From Thermoplasmata archaeon (GTDB lineage Archaea; Thermoplasmatota; DTKX01; JAHFTX01), in contig JAHFTX010000005.1 of NCBI GenBank assembly GCA_023265395.1, forward strand, positions 37,808 to 101,807: a stretch of DNA of 64,000 bases, read 5' to 3'. The translations under genes were made by a program, and so were the position numbers. The notes beneath the pieces were generated by a model, which saw nothing but the letters and a program-made list of their open reading frames with translations, did no database searches and was not told where the DNA came from. Every line of letters begins with the position of its first letter. Within the stretch, counting starts at the first letter, position 1. Shown here in pieces: positions 48,489-58,446 of this stretch.

Positions 48489-50084
48489 CTAGTGGCCGTC
48501 GGTAGCCGAGACGACCATCTGGCGCTCCTGGCCATTGGCAGTCTGCAGGTGCACGACCACCTCAGGGGCAGTATCGAGCGCCGAGACATCGACGGTGGCA
48601 CGGATGACCCACTCTTGCCCGTGAGCGAGGATCTGCTCGTTGTGGTAGAGGTCCGCGGGGAGGTTGCGATAGGAGACGGAGACCTCCAGCGAGCCGGGGC
48701 TGCGCTTCTCCTTGTCGTTCTTGACCACCAGTGTGAGGTTCATCTGCTCGTTGAGCCCCCGCTTGTCGACCGTGACCGAGACGAGGGCGAGGTCGAGCTG
48801 CACCACGTGGACGACCATCTGGTCCTGAGCGCGGTTGCCCGCGCCGTCGGTGACGGTGACGGTCACCTGGTAGTCTCCCGGTGTCGTGAAGGTGTGGTTG
48901 TAAGATCGCTGCCCCATCTGGTTGTAGGTCCCAAAGCCACCGGCGATCACCCAATCGGTGTGGAGATCGCTGCCATCCTCGGTGTCACCATAGGTCGCCG
49001 CCGCCAGGATGGTCGCATCACCGGCGTTGACCCAGACCTCGTCGGGAGCGAAGGACACTTGCGGGACCTCATCGACGAACGGCACCGCCGGCGGGGCAAC
49101 GACCGGGCCAAGGACTGCGGCGCCAAAGAGGAGCGCACAGGCGAGCATCGTGCTCAGGGAACCTGCTGCCTGCCAGCGCGCATGGCGCACCACCGACGGG
49201 TCGACTTCACCGCGCAGGATCGCCATGCCATGGAGGTGGAGCATCGCCCGGAAGGGGCCGGCGTAGCCGACCAGCACGATCACCAACATCAGGAGCAGGC
49301 CGTTGACCCCTGCGAGGGCAGGGTGGAGGCGCCCCAGCCCGCCGACGCTGCTGCTCAGCGCAAAGAGCGAGCCGACGAGCAACGCGACGCCTAGGACCAT
49401 AAGCACCAACCCGAAGCTGAGGGTCGATGGCACCGAGTACCGCACCGGCGGGGTCGAGAGGTCGGCCTTGCGGTCCTGCTCGAAGTCGGCAGCCTGGTTC
49501 CCGAACTCCAGGGCGTACTGGGCGAGGGTGAACCCGGTGATCAGCAACAGGATCAGTGGGTCGACGCTGTTGGTGACGACGATCGAGAGGAACACCATGG
49601 GGATGAAGAAGGCCGAGAGTGCCAGTGCAAGGCCGTGCCCAGCGCCTGCGGTCTTGAACTGGAAGGGCGGCAGCGAGTACCCCAGGCCCAGGAACAGTCC
49701 CAGCCCGACCAGGCCCAGCAGGAGCCACTGCTGGAGCAACCACGCCAGGTGCAGCGACAGACCCAGCGCTGCAAGGACCTGCACCACGACCAGCAGCGAC
49801 AAGCGTCGACGGCCCAAGCGCTCGACGGCCTCCGAGACGCTCGATTTGAACGTGCTGTAGGTGCGGTCCACCTCGACGTCGGTGATCGCGTTGACGATGA
49901 ATCCGGTCAGGTAGAGCAGGAAGAAGACGATCACCGCTTCGGCGACCGAGGTCAGCCGGTTCCCCAGTGCATGGGGCAGCTCGAACGCCAGCAACAGGGG
50001 GATGAGGATCAACAGCAGCTCAGCTGGGAGGTACTCAAGTCGTGCGACTCGAGCGTATGCCCTCAGGACACCGGTGCGGCCCAT
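48489..50084 (-). CDS. UbiA-family prenyltransferase fused to an external PKD/Ig-like region
   Basis: 531 residues. The first 330 or so are a UbiA membrane domain with NAITDVEVDRTYST and ADFEQDRKADLSTPP, both diphosphate motifs intact. After a last TM helix (LACALLFGAAVLGPVVA) come about 190 residues of extracytoplasmic beta structure: a PKD-like domain with TDWVIAGGFGTYNQMG and GDYQVTVTVTDGAGNRAQD, then an Ig-like module. ATG 50084 is chosen because a GAGGTTAAGCC TATA box lies about 37 nt upstream; the frame stays open to a TTG at 50141. I know of no UbiA enzyme with this extension. Substrate unknown. Confidence 0.85.
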   Translation of the reverse strand: MGRTGVLRAYARVARLEYLPAELLLILIPLLLAFELPHALGNRLTSVAEAVIVFFLLYLTGFIVNAITDVEVDRTYSTFKSSVSEAVERLGRRRLSLLVVVQVLAALGLSLHLAWLLQQWLLLGLVGLGLFLGLGYSLPPFQFKTAGAGHGLALALSAFFIPMVFLSIVVTNSVDPLILLLITGFTLAQYALEFGNQAADFEQDRKADLSTPPVRYSVPSTLSFGLVLMVLGVALLVGSLFALSSSVGGLGRLHPALAGVNGLLLMLVIVLVGYAGPFRAMLHLHGMAILRGEVDPSVVRHARWQAAGSLSTMLACALLFGAAVLGPVVAPPAVPFVDEVPQVSFAPDEVWVNAGDATILAAATYGDTEDGSDLHTDWVIAGGFGTYNQMGQRSYNHTFTTPGDYQVTVTVTDGAGNRAQDQMVVHVVQLDLALVSVTVDKRGLNEQMNLTLVVKNDKEKRSPGSLEVSVSYRNLPADLYHNEQILAHGQEWVIRATVDVSALDTAPEVVVHLQTANGQERQMVVSATDGH

Positions 50085-50115
50085 GACCCTTTCCCATCGA
50101 TCGCGACCCGCACCC

Positions 50116-50126
50116 GGCTTAACCTC
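50116..50126 (-). promoter_or_regulatory. TATA box of the UbiA-PKD/UbiA operon
   Basis: The minus strand reads GAGGTTAAGCC. It predicts initiation near 50094 and a leader of about 10 nt before ATG 50084. Confidence 0.5.
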
Positions 50127-50287
50127 AGCTGTCTGGGGCAAGGCGCAAGTGGAACGTGTCGACGACCCGCGGGGGCGACCTGATGCGACCTAAATAAAGG
50201 CTCCCGATTGGTCCGGAGAAGGTCTGACGAGGGCGGAGGGGAGCGGCTCAGCCCGGCGCACGGACGATGCCTTCCCACCCTGGTCCA

Positions 50288-53200
50288 CTACTCTTCAGAG
50301 TCGGTGCCGGTCGATCGCTTCGGGTCTGAGGGTCGGTCCTTCTTGAAGAAGTCGTCCTGCTGTCGGGATTGCCCGCTCCGCCGAAGCACGATGGCTGCGA
50401 GCACGACGGCTAGGCCAAGGAGGAGGCCAAGAGCGCCGTAGAGGGCCATCGGCGAATCCAGTAGGCCTCTCTCGTCGGGTGCCGGGAGGGACAGGCTCAC
50501 CGTCAAGTTCAACGGCACCGATGTCGCGTTCGTCTGATCGACGGACCGCACCTCGATGCGGTGAGTCCCCTCGTCTGCATCCTCGAGGACCCAGGTGTGC
50601 GACCAGCCCGTGGTCCCCGTCGCGATGATCCAGGCTCCGCCATCGATCCGCACTTCGACACGCTCGATGGTCGATCCACTCAGCTTGTGCTGCGCCGTCC
50701 CGGCGATCACCAGCCGGTCGGTCACGATCTCGGCACCATCGAGGGGCTCGGTGACGCTGACGACCATCTCCTTGGCGCGGTCGAGCAACGTGACCTCAGC
50801 GCTTGCCTCCAGCGTCACCCCATCGACCTGGCAGCGGAGTCGGAGATCCGCAGGCCCATTGGGGGTGGCGCTGCTGTCCCACAGTACCGACGAGAGGTCC
50901 GAGGTGTTCGTCACCGCCTGAGGTACGCCGTCGACGAGCAGGTCCACCGCCGTGCACGGGCCGGTGGTGTTGGCCAACAACCACGCGACGAGCACCTGTC
51001 CGAAGAGGACCGCCTCAGGCTCGGGGCTGAGCAACCGCAGCTGCTTGGGCGGCGGTGGGGGCGGGAGGACCGTGATGTTGACCTGCGCAGTTCCCCGGCC
51101 ACCATGACCGTCGTTGACCTCCAGCAGCAGGGTGTGGTCGCCCGCAGGCAGGCTCGTCGAGCCGGCCGTGCGGGTCAGCGATACGGCGCTGCCGATCTCC
51201 TCCGTGCCGTTGCGGAGCCAGCGGTAGGTGAGCAGGTCCGAATCGGCGTCGGTGCTGTTGGCGCCGTCGAGGTGGACCGCTGCCCCATCGGGGAACGTTG
51301 CGCCCTCGAGGGGGGCGGAGACGACCGCCCGTGGCGCGCGGTTGGGTTGGAACATGTTGATGGTCACGTTGGCTGAACGATTGCTCTGGGCCTCCCCGCG
51401 CGCATCGTCGACCCACAGGGTGATGGTGAAGCTCCCCACCGGCACGGTGATGTTGGCCACCAGCCCGGCGGCGACGAAGGTGGTCGTATCGACAAACCAC
51501 GAGGCGTGCAATGGATCACCGTTGGGGTCACTGCTCAGATGGCCGTCGAGCTGCACCGGCTCTTCGACCGACAACTGTGCCTGGTCGAGCGGTGCGCTGA
51601 TCACCGCCACGGGTGCGTAGTTAGGTTCGACGACGGTCAGCGCGATCTCGGCGGTGTCGGAGAGGGTGCCCGAGCGCACGGTCAGGGTGATCGTCTGGAT
51701 GCCGGGCGTGGTCAGGTTGTGCTCGAGGACGGGGTCGGTGCCCAGCACCCCCTCGAGGTCGCTGGCCCACTCGAAGGAGAGCGAGGAGCCGTCGGGGGCC
51801 AACGATTGGCTCCCATCGAACAGCACATCGGTGCCGCCGAGGATGGTTCGCTCCTCCACCGGTGCGCTGATGCGTGCCAATGGTTGCGCCATCGGGGGAA
51901 GGTCCCAGCGCAGGATGGTCCCGTAGGGACCGACCACGAGCCCGTAGCTCGCGAAGGCGACATCGCGCACCTCCACAGAGCAGGGGACGTCCCGTCGCAC
52001 CGTCGCGTGCTGTTGCAAGGTCCCGACGAAACAGCCGCTGCCGGCGACGGTGGGGTTGCTATCCCCTGGGCGGAACGCCACGGCACCGAGGTTGAAGACA
52101 GTCTGCTTGCCCAGGTTGACGATCACCCCGGCGCTGTAGCGGAGTGCTTCCCCAGCCTGGCCGACCAGGAGCGCATCGCTCAACCCCGGCTGGAAGGCGA
52201 TCGCCTGGAGCGTGCGGAAGGAGACCGTGCCCGAGGTGTCACAGGTGAGGATCGTACCGCTGGAGGCGTCCGGGACACAATCGCCGACCAGTCCGGAGGC
52301 ACCGGCGACGAGCGCCCGCGTCGTGGTGGGGTCGAAGGCCACCGCAAAGAGCGGGCGCGCCTCCGTGAGCGGTGTGACCGCCACTGCGCTGAAGTTCCCG
52401 TCCTGATAGCGGATGACGGTCGGGCCGACCCCGACGATCAATGCGACGCTGCCATCGGCGCTGTAGGCGACCCCAGTGAGGTCTGCCCCGGGGGTGGTCA
52501 GCGCGCCTGAGGCGTCGAGGAGGGTGACGTTGGTCCAGTTGTACCAAAGGACCGTCCCACCATCCCCGACGACGAGCGCGTCGCCACTGATCGGGTCGAT
52601 CGCGATGTCGTTGAGCGTCTCCGTCACCGTGGAGTTGAGCACCGTCAGCGCCGAGCCATCGGTGAGCGCCAGCGCCCCGCCGGTGCCGACCACCAGGGCG
52701 CCACTGCCGGTGCTGTTGAAGGCCACGGCCTCGATGTGCTGACTCAAGCCGCTGCCCAGCAGCTCGAGCTGTTGTGCCGAGGAGTTGTAGTGGTAGAGCT
52801 CCCCTGCGGCGGCACCTACGAGGAATCCTGCCAACGCCCCGGTCCCGATGGCCACGGAGGCGAGGTCTTGGGTCCCTGGGATAGTCAGGGAGATCATCCC
52901 AGCGGCCAAGGTGTAGCGATAGGCCGACGGCCCCTCCCCGAGGATCAGCGCCTCCTGGTTGACAGGGTCCCAGCCAATCGCCAAGAGGTCGTCGGAGACC
53001 ACCCCGGTGCGATCGGTGATGGCGCCTGCGGGGCCCAGCTCGAGCAACGTCCCCGACCCTCCGACCACCAGGATGGTGTCCGAATCGACCGCGACGGCCG
53101 CCCGCAGGTCGATGTCGTTCCCACTCGGGGGGCTGAGGGACTCGATCTGCCCCTCGACCGGGTCGTAGCGCAGCAAGGTCCCCTCGTGCCCCGGCAGGAT

Positions 53201-53848
53201 CGTGCCGATCCCCGATGCTGTCGCTGGGTCGCGCAACCACGAGTCGGTGGTGCTGTTGAGAAGGGTCAGCACGTCACCATCGAGTCGCAGCAGCCCACCG
53301 TCCTCACCAGTGACGAGCATCTGGTCCCCCGTGCCGGTCGCGACCACTCCGCGCAGGGTCAGGCTCGTCAAGTGGGAGAGCCGTTTCAGCGGGCCATCGC
53401 CGCCGGGGCCTGAGCGGAGCACCGTGCCATCGTCACCGACGGCGACGAACCGGTCGTCGCCAGGCTGCCAGCGGACCCCATGGAGGGAGGCCGCCACGTC
53501 AGAGGGCACCATCTGGCAGGAGGTGCCATCGAACAGACAGACGCCGCCATTGCTGCCGACCAGCACCGCCCGGTCACCCGCGGGGCTGATGGCGATGTCA
53601 TTGACGGTCATCCCCAGCGGATGGGGGTTGATCCAGCTGAACCCCTCCCCCGGCACCAGGCGCGAGGTCGAGCGGGGGGCACCGGACGCAGCGTCAGCGA
53701 GCACCGGGGTCGCAATCGGCGCTGCTTGGGACGTCCGCGGGGACGGCGCTGGCATCCCACTGCCGGCGGGAATGGCGCACAGCAGGACGAGGCACACCAT
53801 CACGATCGAGAGCACGGGACGTGCAAGCCGTCGCATCACCGCCACCAC
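50288..53848 (-). CDS. Propeller-PKD-Ig surface protein with short acidic/basic cytoplasmic tail
   Basis: 1186 residues. The signal peptide contains VLSIVMVCLVLLCAIPAG. Residues about 70-650 are BNR/YCF48-like propeller repeats such as VAVGDDGTVLRSG, LVTGEDGGLLRLDG and LVVGDGGTVLWYN. Three PKD-like domains follow to about 930, then Ig-like modules including VRIDGGAWIIATG, which is nearly the motif of the transmembrane regulator. A TM helix lies at about 1129-1152 and the tail ends DPKRSTGTDSEE. It is a paralogue of the regulator's ectodomain without the DNA-binding part. The start is the GTG at 53848, with GGAGGTT 7 nt upstream; ATG 53836 is the alternative. Confidence 0.85.
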   Translation of the reverse strand: MVAVMRRLARPVLSIVMVCLVLLCAIPAGSGMPAPSPRTSQAAPIATPVLADAASGAPRSTSRLVPGEGFSWINPHPLGMTVNDIAISPAGDRAVLVGSNGGVCLFDGTSCQMVPSDVAASLHGVRWQPGDDRFVAVGDDGTVLRSGPGGDGPLKRLSHLTSLTLRGVVATGTGDQMLVTGEDGGLLRLDGDVLTLLNSTTDSWLRDPATASGIGTILPGHEGTLLRYDPVEGQIESLSPPSGNDIDLRAAVAVDSDTILVVGGSGTLLELGPAGAITDRTGVVSDDLLAIGWDPVNQEALILGEGPSAYRYTLAAGMISLTIPGTQDLASVAIGTGALAGFLVGAAAGELYHYNSSAQQLELLGSGLSQHIEAVAFNSTGSGALVVGTGGALALTDGSALTVLNSTVTETLNDIAIDPISGDALVVGDGGTVLWYNWTNVTLLDASGALTTPGADLTGVAYSADGSVALIVGVGPTVIRYQDGNFSAVAVTPLTEARPLFAVAFDPTTTRALVAGASGLVGDCVPDASSGTILTCDTSGTVSFRTLQAIAFQPGLSDALLVGQAGEALRYSAGVIVNLGKQTVFNLGAVAFRPGDSNPTVAGSGCFVGTLQQHATVRRDVPCSVEVRDVAFASYGLVVGPYGTILRWDLPPMAQPLARISAPVEERTILGGTDVLFDGSQSLAPDGSSLSFEWASDLEGVLGTDPVLEHNLTTPGIQTITLTVRSGTLSDTAEIALTVVEPNYAPVAVISAPLDQAQLSVEEPVQLDGHLSSDPNGDPLHASWFVDTTTFVAAGLVANITVPVGSFTITLWVDDARGEAQSNRSANVTINMFQPNRAPRAVVSAPLEGATFPDGAAVHLDGANSTDADSDLLTYRWLRNGTEEIGSAVSLTRTAGSTSLPAGDHTLLLEVNDGHGGRGTAQVNITVLPPPPPPKQLRLLSPEPEAVLFGQVLVAWLLANTTGPCTAVDLLVDGVPQAVTNTSDLSSVLWDSSATPNGPADLRLRCQVDGVTLEASAEVTLLDRAKEMVVSVTEPLDGAEIVTDRLVIAGTAQHKLSGSTIERVEVRIDGGAWIIATGTTGWSHTWVLEDADEGTHRIEVRSVDQTNATSVPLNLTVSLSLPAPDERGLLDSPMALYGALGLLLGLAVVLAAIVLRRSGQSRQQDDFFKKDRPSDPKRSTGTDSEE

Positions 53849-53898
53849 CGCGACCAACCTCCGGAAGGCAATCAACCTATCGGCCTGGCGTCAGCTCC

Positions 53899-56800
53899 CT
53901 ATCTGAGGACGTTGCGCAGTCGTCCGCGGGCATCCTTCAGTCGCGCCTCTCGTGCGGTGAGGTTCTTCTCGCGTTCCGCCAGACCGTGGGCGAGGCGTTC
54001 GAGGGAGGCGTGCTGCTTCTCGAGGGCGAGCTGATCGGCGTGGATGGCCTCCGATGCCTCGGCGTGGGCGGTGCGTTTGGCCTCGAGCTGCTCGGTGGCC
54101 TTGGCGACCTCTGCGGCGGCACGGGCGACGGTGCGCTGCTCCCCCTCGAGGGCCTTGCGTTCCTCACGCAGCGTCGCCTGCTCCTGCGTGCGGGACTCCT
54201 CGCTGTCGGCAAGGGCTGCTTCCCGTTGATCGAGGGAGGTCGATCGGGCGGCGAGCCGTTCGGCCTCTCGGGAGAGAGCTGCGGCCTCCTTGTGGGCGCG
54301 CGCCTGGAGTTTTTCGAAATCCCGGACCTCCTTGGCCTGGGCGCGCACGCGTTCTTGCAGCTGGCGGTCCGCGGCCGCCAGGTCGGCGCGCGCTGCTTCG
54401 AAGGCGCTGCGCTGCGTCTCGAGCTCTGCCTGCTGGGTCGCCAACGCCTCCCGTTCGTGCTCCAGTGCCGCGGTGCTCCGAACGGTGGCTTTGGCCGCGG
54501 CCTCGACGTCCCGTTCCCGCGATTCGAGGGCGGATTCCTTGCGCCCGATCGCCTTGAGCTCGCTCTGGAGCTCGCTGCGATGGGCGGCGAGGTGCGCCTG
54601 CTCCTCCTCCAGGACGCGGGCGTGGTGGTCGAGGGCCGCTTGGGTCCGTTGCTGCTCGCCGGTCGCGGCCTCGAGCGCGACGGTGCGCGCGTCGAGCCCC
54701 TCCTGTGTCTTGCGGAGGTGATCGTACTGCTGCTGCAGGGCAGCCATCGCCACCGAGCGGCGGTCCTCTTGCCGCTTGAGCTCCGACTCCCGCAGGTCGA
54801 GCTCGTGAGCCGACTTCTGTATCGCCGCCTCGCCGCGGGAGAGCTCGGCGCGCCTGGCGGAGGCTTCGAGCTCCTTGGTCTGTAGCTCGCCCTCCGCCCT
54901 GCCGAGCTCGGCGGCGCGTGCCTCGAGGCGCTCCACGAGCTGGCTGACCCGTTCCTCCTCACGAGCCAGACGTGCCTCACGGGCGTCGACCTCCGTCTGA
55001 TGGGAGGCGAGGAGCTCCTGCTGGGAAGCCAGTTCGGTGCGCAGGCTGCGCAGCGCGATGCCCTCGCTCTCGATCTGCTTGCGGGCGCTGCCGACCTCGT
55101 CGCGCTCGTGGCCCAGCAGCAGCCGTTCCTTCTCGAGCGCCCGCTGCTGGGTGGCCAGCACCTTGCCCTCCTCCTTCTGGCGGGCCGATTCCCCTTCGAG
55201 CTTGAGTTGCTGGGCCTCAAGGCGCTCCTCGCGCTTGGCGAGCTCGCTCTCACGACGGGTACGATCCTTCAATGCCTCCGCCGAGAGCCGCTCCTCGAGG
55301 ACGAGCTTGACCTGCCGGTCCTTGAGCGAGCCTTCCAGTTCCTCGGCCGCGTGCTCGCGCGCCTCGATGGCCGCAAGCCGCTGGGCTAGGTCATCTCGCT
55401 GTCGCAGGACTTCCTCCTGCAACGCCCCGAGGCGTCCCCGTTCGCCCTCGAGCTCCTTGGCGGCGGTCGTCTGGGCCTTCTCGATGAGTGCGAGCTCCTT
55501 GCGGGCGGTGGCGACCTCTCCCTCGGATGCCTTGCGCTCGGCAGCCAGTTTCTTGGTGGCGACCTCCAGCGCAGACTCCCCGTCCTCAAGGCGGACATGG
55601 GAGGCCTCGAGGTCGCGCCGCGAGCGCTCAAGCGCCCGCACCTGCTCGGCGACCTCCTTGCGATGTTCCTTGAGGGCGTCCTGGTCGACGCCCACCTGAC
55701 GTTGCAGCGCAGTGAGCCGACCCTCGAGCACGTCAAGGTCGCGGGCGCGTGCTTGGAGCGACTTCCCGATCGTGTCGAGCTCGATGCGCTCGCTGGAGAG
55801 AGCGGCCTGTTGTTCCTCTTGGACCTTCAGACCCCGAGCCAGCAGCTCCTCGCGGGCGGAGAGGTCGGAGAGAAGGTCATCCTGCTGCTGCTGCCGCACG
55901 GCCAGCTCGTTCTGGCGGGAGGCCAGCGCATCTTCGGTCTTGGTGACGACCTCCAGCTGCCGGTCGAGCCCGCTCCGGGCCTCCTCGATCGCCGCCTGGT
56001 GCTTGCGCAGCTCCTGCTGGTCAGCGGCGAGCTCGTGCTCTGTGGCCTTGAGGCGTTCCTGCCGTAGCTCGACAGCCTCCAGTTGCTGCGCGAGGCGCGT
56101 CTCACGCTTCTGCAGCTCGACGAGGCGGCCCTGCAGATCCTTCTGCTGGGATATCAGCCGTGCAGAGTCCTCATCGGCCTTGGCGCGGGTGCGGGCGAGC
56201 GCATCCTCGCGCGATGCCAGCTCTTGACCTGCTTGGATCAGTGACTCCTGCTTGGACCACAGCTCGTCCTTGTCCAGCTGCAGTCCCTTCTTGAGGCTGG
56301 AGATCCGCGCCTCCTCCTCCTCCAAGACCCGGCGCGCCTGGGCCTGGGAGACCGTCCTGCCCTGCAGCTCCTCCTCCCGTGCTGCCAGGGCGAGCTCCGT
56401 GGAGGCCACCTCGGCTGCGTGGGCTGCTAAGCGCTGGCGCTCCGCCTCGAGCGCTTCGGCGGCGGCGGCCTGCTCGCTTGCGGTGCGATCCAGCGTGGCG
56501 ACAACCCTGTCGAGCTCGCGGCGCCGTTTGGTCTGCCCCTCCTCGGCCTCGGTCAGCTTAGTGCGGGCCGAGGCAAGCGTCGCCTGCTCCTCCTTGAGGG
56601 TCTCACGACTCCCTTCGAGCTCGGCTGCCGAAGCCCGTACCTGGTCCTGCTCCTCCTGCAGACGGGCACGCAGCGCGTCGAGGCGGCGCTGCTCTGCGAC
56701 GGATTCTTCCTCTGCGCGGCTGCGTGCGCGGGCGAGGGCTTCGTCGGCTCGCGTCGCCTCGGCCTGTCGCCGCTCGAGGAGCCCCTCGGCGACCTCGACT

Positions 56801-58446
56801 GCCTTGGTCCGCTTCTCGAGGTCGGCCTGCCGAGCCTCCGAGGAGGCCCGGCGGCCCTCGAGCTTGGCCTCTCCTTCCGCCAGGGAGCGTGCACGGGCGT
56901 CGAGCTTCTTGGCGGCAGCCGCGGCTTCGGTGGCGGCCTTCTCCTTCTGCCGCTGAACCTCCTTCGTAGCGGCCACCTGCTCCCCCTCCCACTCTTCGCG
57001 GGCAGCCTTGAGCTCCTCGGCCTTGCGTTCGAGCGCACGGCGTTCGCGCTCCAACTCCCGCTGCTGCGCGGTCATCTGCTCGCGCAACTCTGCGACCTGC
57101 CGCTGGCCGCTGTCGAGCTGCTTGACGAGGGAGCCGACCTCCGAGCGCTGGTCCGCCGCCTCCGAACTGGACGCGGTCAGCTCCTCCTTGAGTGCCGCCA
57201 AGTTGCCCTCGAGCTCGCCGACCCGGCCGCGGGCCTTGCGCAGCTCCTCGGTGGCGGCGACCGTGGCTGCAGCTGCCTCCGTCCGTTCGGAGCGGGTCGA
57301 CTCCAGCTGCGCCTCGAGCGCCTCGCGCTGCGTCTCAGCCTTCCGCAGCTGTGCGGCGGCCTGTTCGACCTGGAGTTGCTGTTGCGAGGTGGTCCCTTCG
57401 GCACGGGCGAGGCGAGCTTGGAGCTGGTCGATGCTCGCCTGGAGGGCCTGCCGCTCCGCCGTGATGCGCTGCTGGAGAGCCGCGGCCTCCTCGCTTCCCC
57501 GCTGGGCCCCTTGGAGCGCGCGCTGGGATTCGCGGTGTTGCGCCTGCATCGCGGCGAGCTCGGCACGTAGCCCCTCGAGCTGCTCCTGCCGGTCCGTGGC
57601 GACACGCTCGGCGGTGCGCAGCTGCTCTTGCAGCTGCCGTGCGCGCTGCTCCGATTCCTCGAGGGCGGTGGCCTGTTGCGCAATCTCCTGTTGCGCCTCG
57701 GTCAGGGCCGCGGTCGCGGCCTGCGCCTCGAGGGTCGCCTCCTCAGCGACGCGGTGGATCTCTGCAACCCTTGCCGTATCAGTGACCGCACTTGACGAGG
57801 CTGCGTGCACGTGTGCGCGGGAGGAGGCGACCTCCTCCTGGATCCGTGCGACCTCCTTGTGGAGAGCGCCCAAGGCCTCGCGCTCGGCGGCCAGCTTCTG
57901 TTGCTCGACCTGCAGGATCGCCTCGCGCTCCGCCAGCTCGGCTGCTGAAAGGCCGCTGCGTGGACCTTGCTGGGCCGCCACCTCGCGGAGCGAGGCCCGT
58001 TCGGCCGTGGCAGCGGCCAGGTCGCGCTCGAGGGAACGGACTTCGTCGCGCAGCTTGCGCAACGTGGCAGGGTCGTTGCCTGCCGTGGCCTGCTCCTCCA
58101 GCTGCTCATGCAGGGCCGTCCGTTCCTTGGTGAGCGAGGTGACGTCCTCCTGGAGTTGGTCGTGGTCCCGCCGCAGGGTCGTCAGGCTCCGCTCGCGGTC
58201 TCGAAGTTGCGCCCGCGCCTCCGCCAATGCCGCGCGGGTCTCATCGAGCAGGCGGTTCCGCTCCTCGAGTTGCCGTTCCTGGGGGGTCTCGTCGGCTACG
58301 GGTGGCAGCGCTCCTGGGCTGGCCTCAGGGGTGATGGGCCCGGAGGTCGGCGGCTTGACGGGGGCGGCGTCGGTGGTGCGCGCCGAGTCGGTCGGAGGGG
58401 GATCCTCTCGTGCCTTGCGAGCCCGTTCGAGCAGACCCACGCTCAT
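53899..58446 (-). CDS. Giant cytoplasmic coiled-coil protein
   Basis: 1515 residues. About 70 Pro/Ala-rich residues are followed by an almost unbroken coiled coil to the end, rich in Glu, Gln, Ala, Leu and Arg, with heptads and short helix-turn signals (SxREDAL, SEREL types). There is no signal peptide, TM helix, ATPase motif or hinge, so it is not an SMC/Rad50. If extended, 1400 or more helical residues would span roughly 0.2 micrometre. Its ATG overlaps the stop of the preceding gene (ATGA), so it is coupled to two other coiled-coil genes. Probably a filament or scaffold. Last gene of the operon. Confidence 0.88.
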   Translation of the reverse strand: MSVGLLERARKAREDPPPTDSARTTDAAPVKPPTSGPITPEASPGALPPVADETPQERQLEERNRLLDETRAALAEARAQLRDRERSLTTLRRDHDQLQEDVTSLTKERTALHEQLEEQATAGNDPATLRKLRDEVRSLERDLAAATAERASLREVAAQQGPRSGLSAAELAEREAILQVEQQKLAAEREALGALHKEVARIQEEVASSRAHVHAASSSAVTDTARVAEIHRVAEEATLEAQAATAALTEAQQEIAQQATALEESEQRARQLQEQLRTAERVATDRQEQLEGLRAELAAMQAQHRESQRALQGAQRGSEEAAALQQRITAERQALQASIDQLQARLARAEGTTSQQQLQVEQAAAQLRKAETQREALEAQLESTRSERTEAAAATVAATEELRKARGRVGELEGNLAALKEELTASSSEAADQRSEVGSLVKQLDSGQRQVAELREQMTAQQRELERERRALERKAEELKAAREEWEGEQVAATKEVQRQKEKAATEAAAAAKKLDARARSLAEGEAKLEGRRASSEARQADLEKRTKAVEVAEGLLERRQAEATRADEALARARSRAEEESVAEQRRLDALRARLQEEQDQVRASAAELEGSRETLKEEQATLASARTKLTEAEEGQTKRRRELDRVVATLDRTASEQAAAAEALEAERQRLAAHAAEVASTELALAAREEELQGRTVSQAQARRVLEEEEARISSLKKGLQLDKDELWSKQESLIQAGQELASREDALARTRAKADEDSARLISQQKDLQGRLVELQKRETRLAQQLEAVELRQERLKATEHELAADQQELRKHQAAIEEARSGLDRQLEVVTKTEDALASRQNELAVRQQQQDDLLSDLSAREELLARGLKVQEEQQAALSSERIELDTIGKSLQARARDLDVLEGRLTALQRQVGVDQDALKEHRKEVAEQVRALERSRRDLEASHVRLEDGESALEVATKKLAAERKASEGEVATARKELALIEKAQTTAAKELEGERGRLGALQEEVLRQRDDLAQRLAAIEAREHAAEELEGSLKDRQVKLVLEERLSAEALKDRTRRESELAKREERLEAQQLKLEGESARQKEEGKVLATQQRALEKERLLLGHERDEVGSARKQIESEGIALRSLRTELASQQELLASHQTEVDAREARLAREEERVSQLVERLEARAAELGRAEGELQTKELEASARRAELSRGEAAIQKSAHELDLRESELKRQEDRRSVAMAALQQQYDHLRKTQEGLDARTVALEAATGEQQRTQAALDHHARVLEEEQAHLAAHRSELQSELKAIGRKESALESRERDVEAAAKATVRSTAALEHEREALATQQAELETQRSAFEAARADLAAADRQLQERVRAQAKEVRDFEKLQARAHKEAAALSREAERLAARSTSLDQREAALADSEESRTQEQATLREERKALEGEQRTVARAAAEVAKATEQLEAKRTAHAEASEAIHADQLALEKQHASLERLAHGLAEREKNLTAREARLKDARGRLRNVLR

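Noticed and set aside
53899..58446. SMC, Rad50 or myosin-like ATPase
   Set aside because: No Walker A, Walker B or signature motif and no hinge; only coiled coil is visible.
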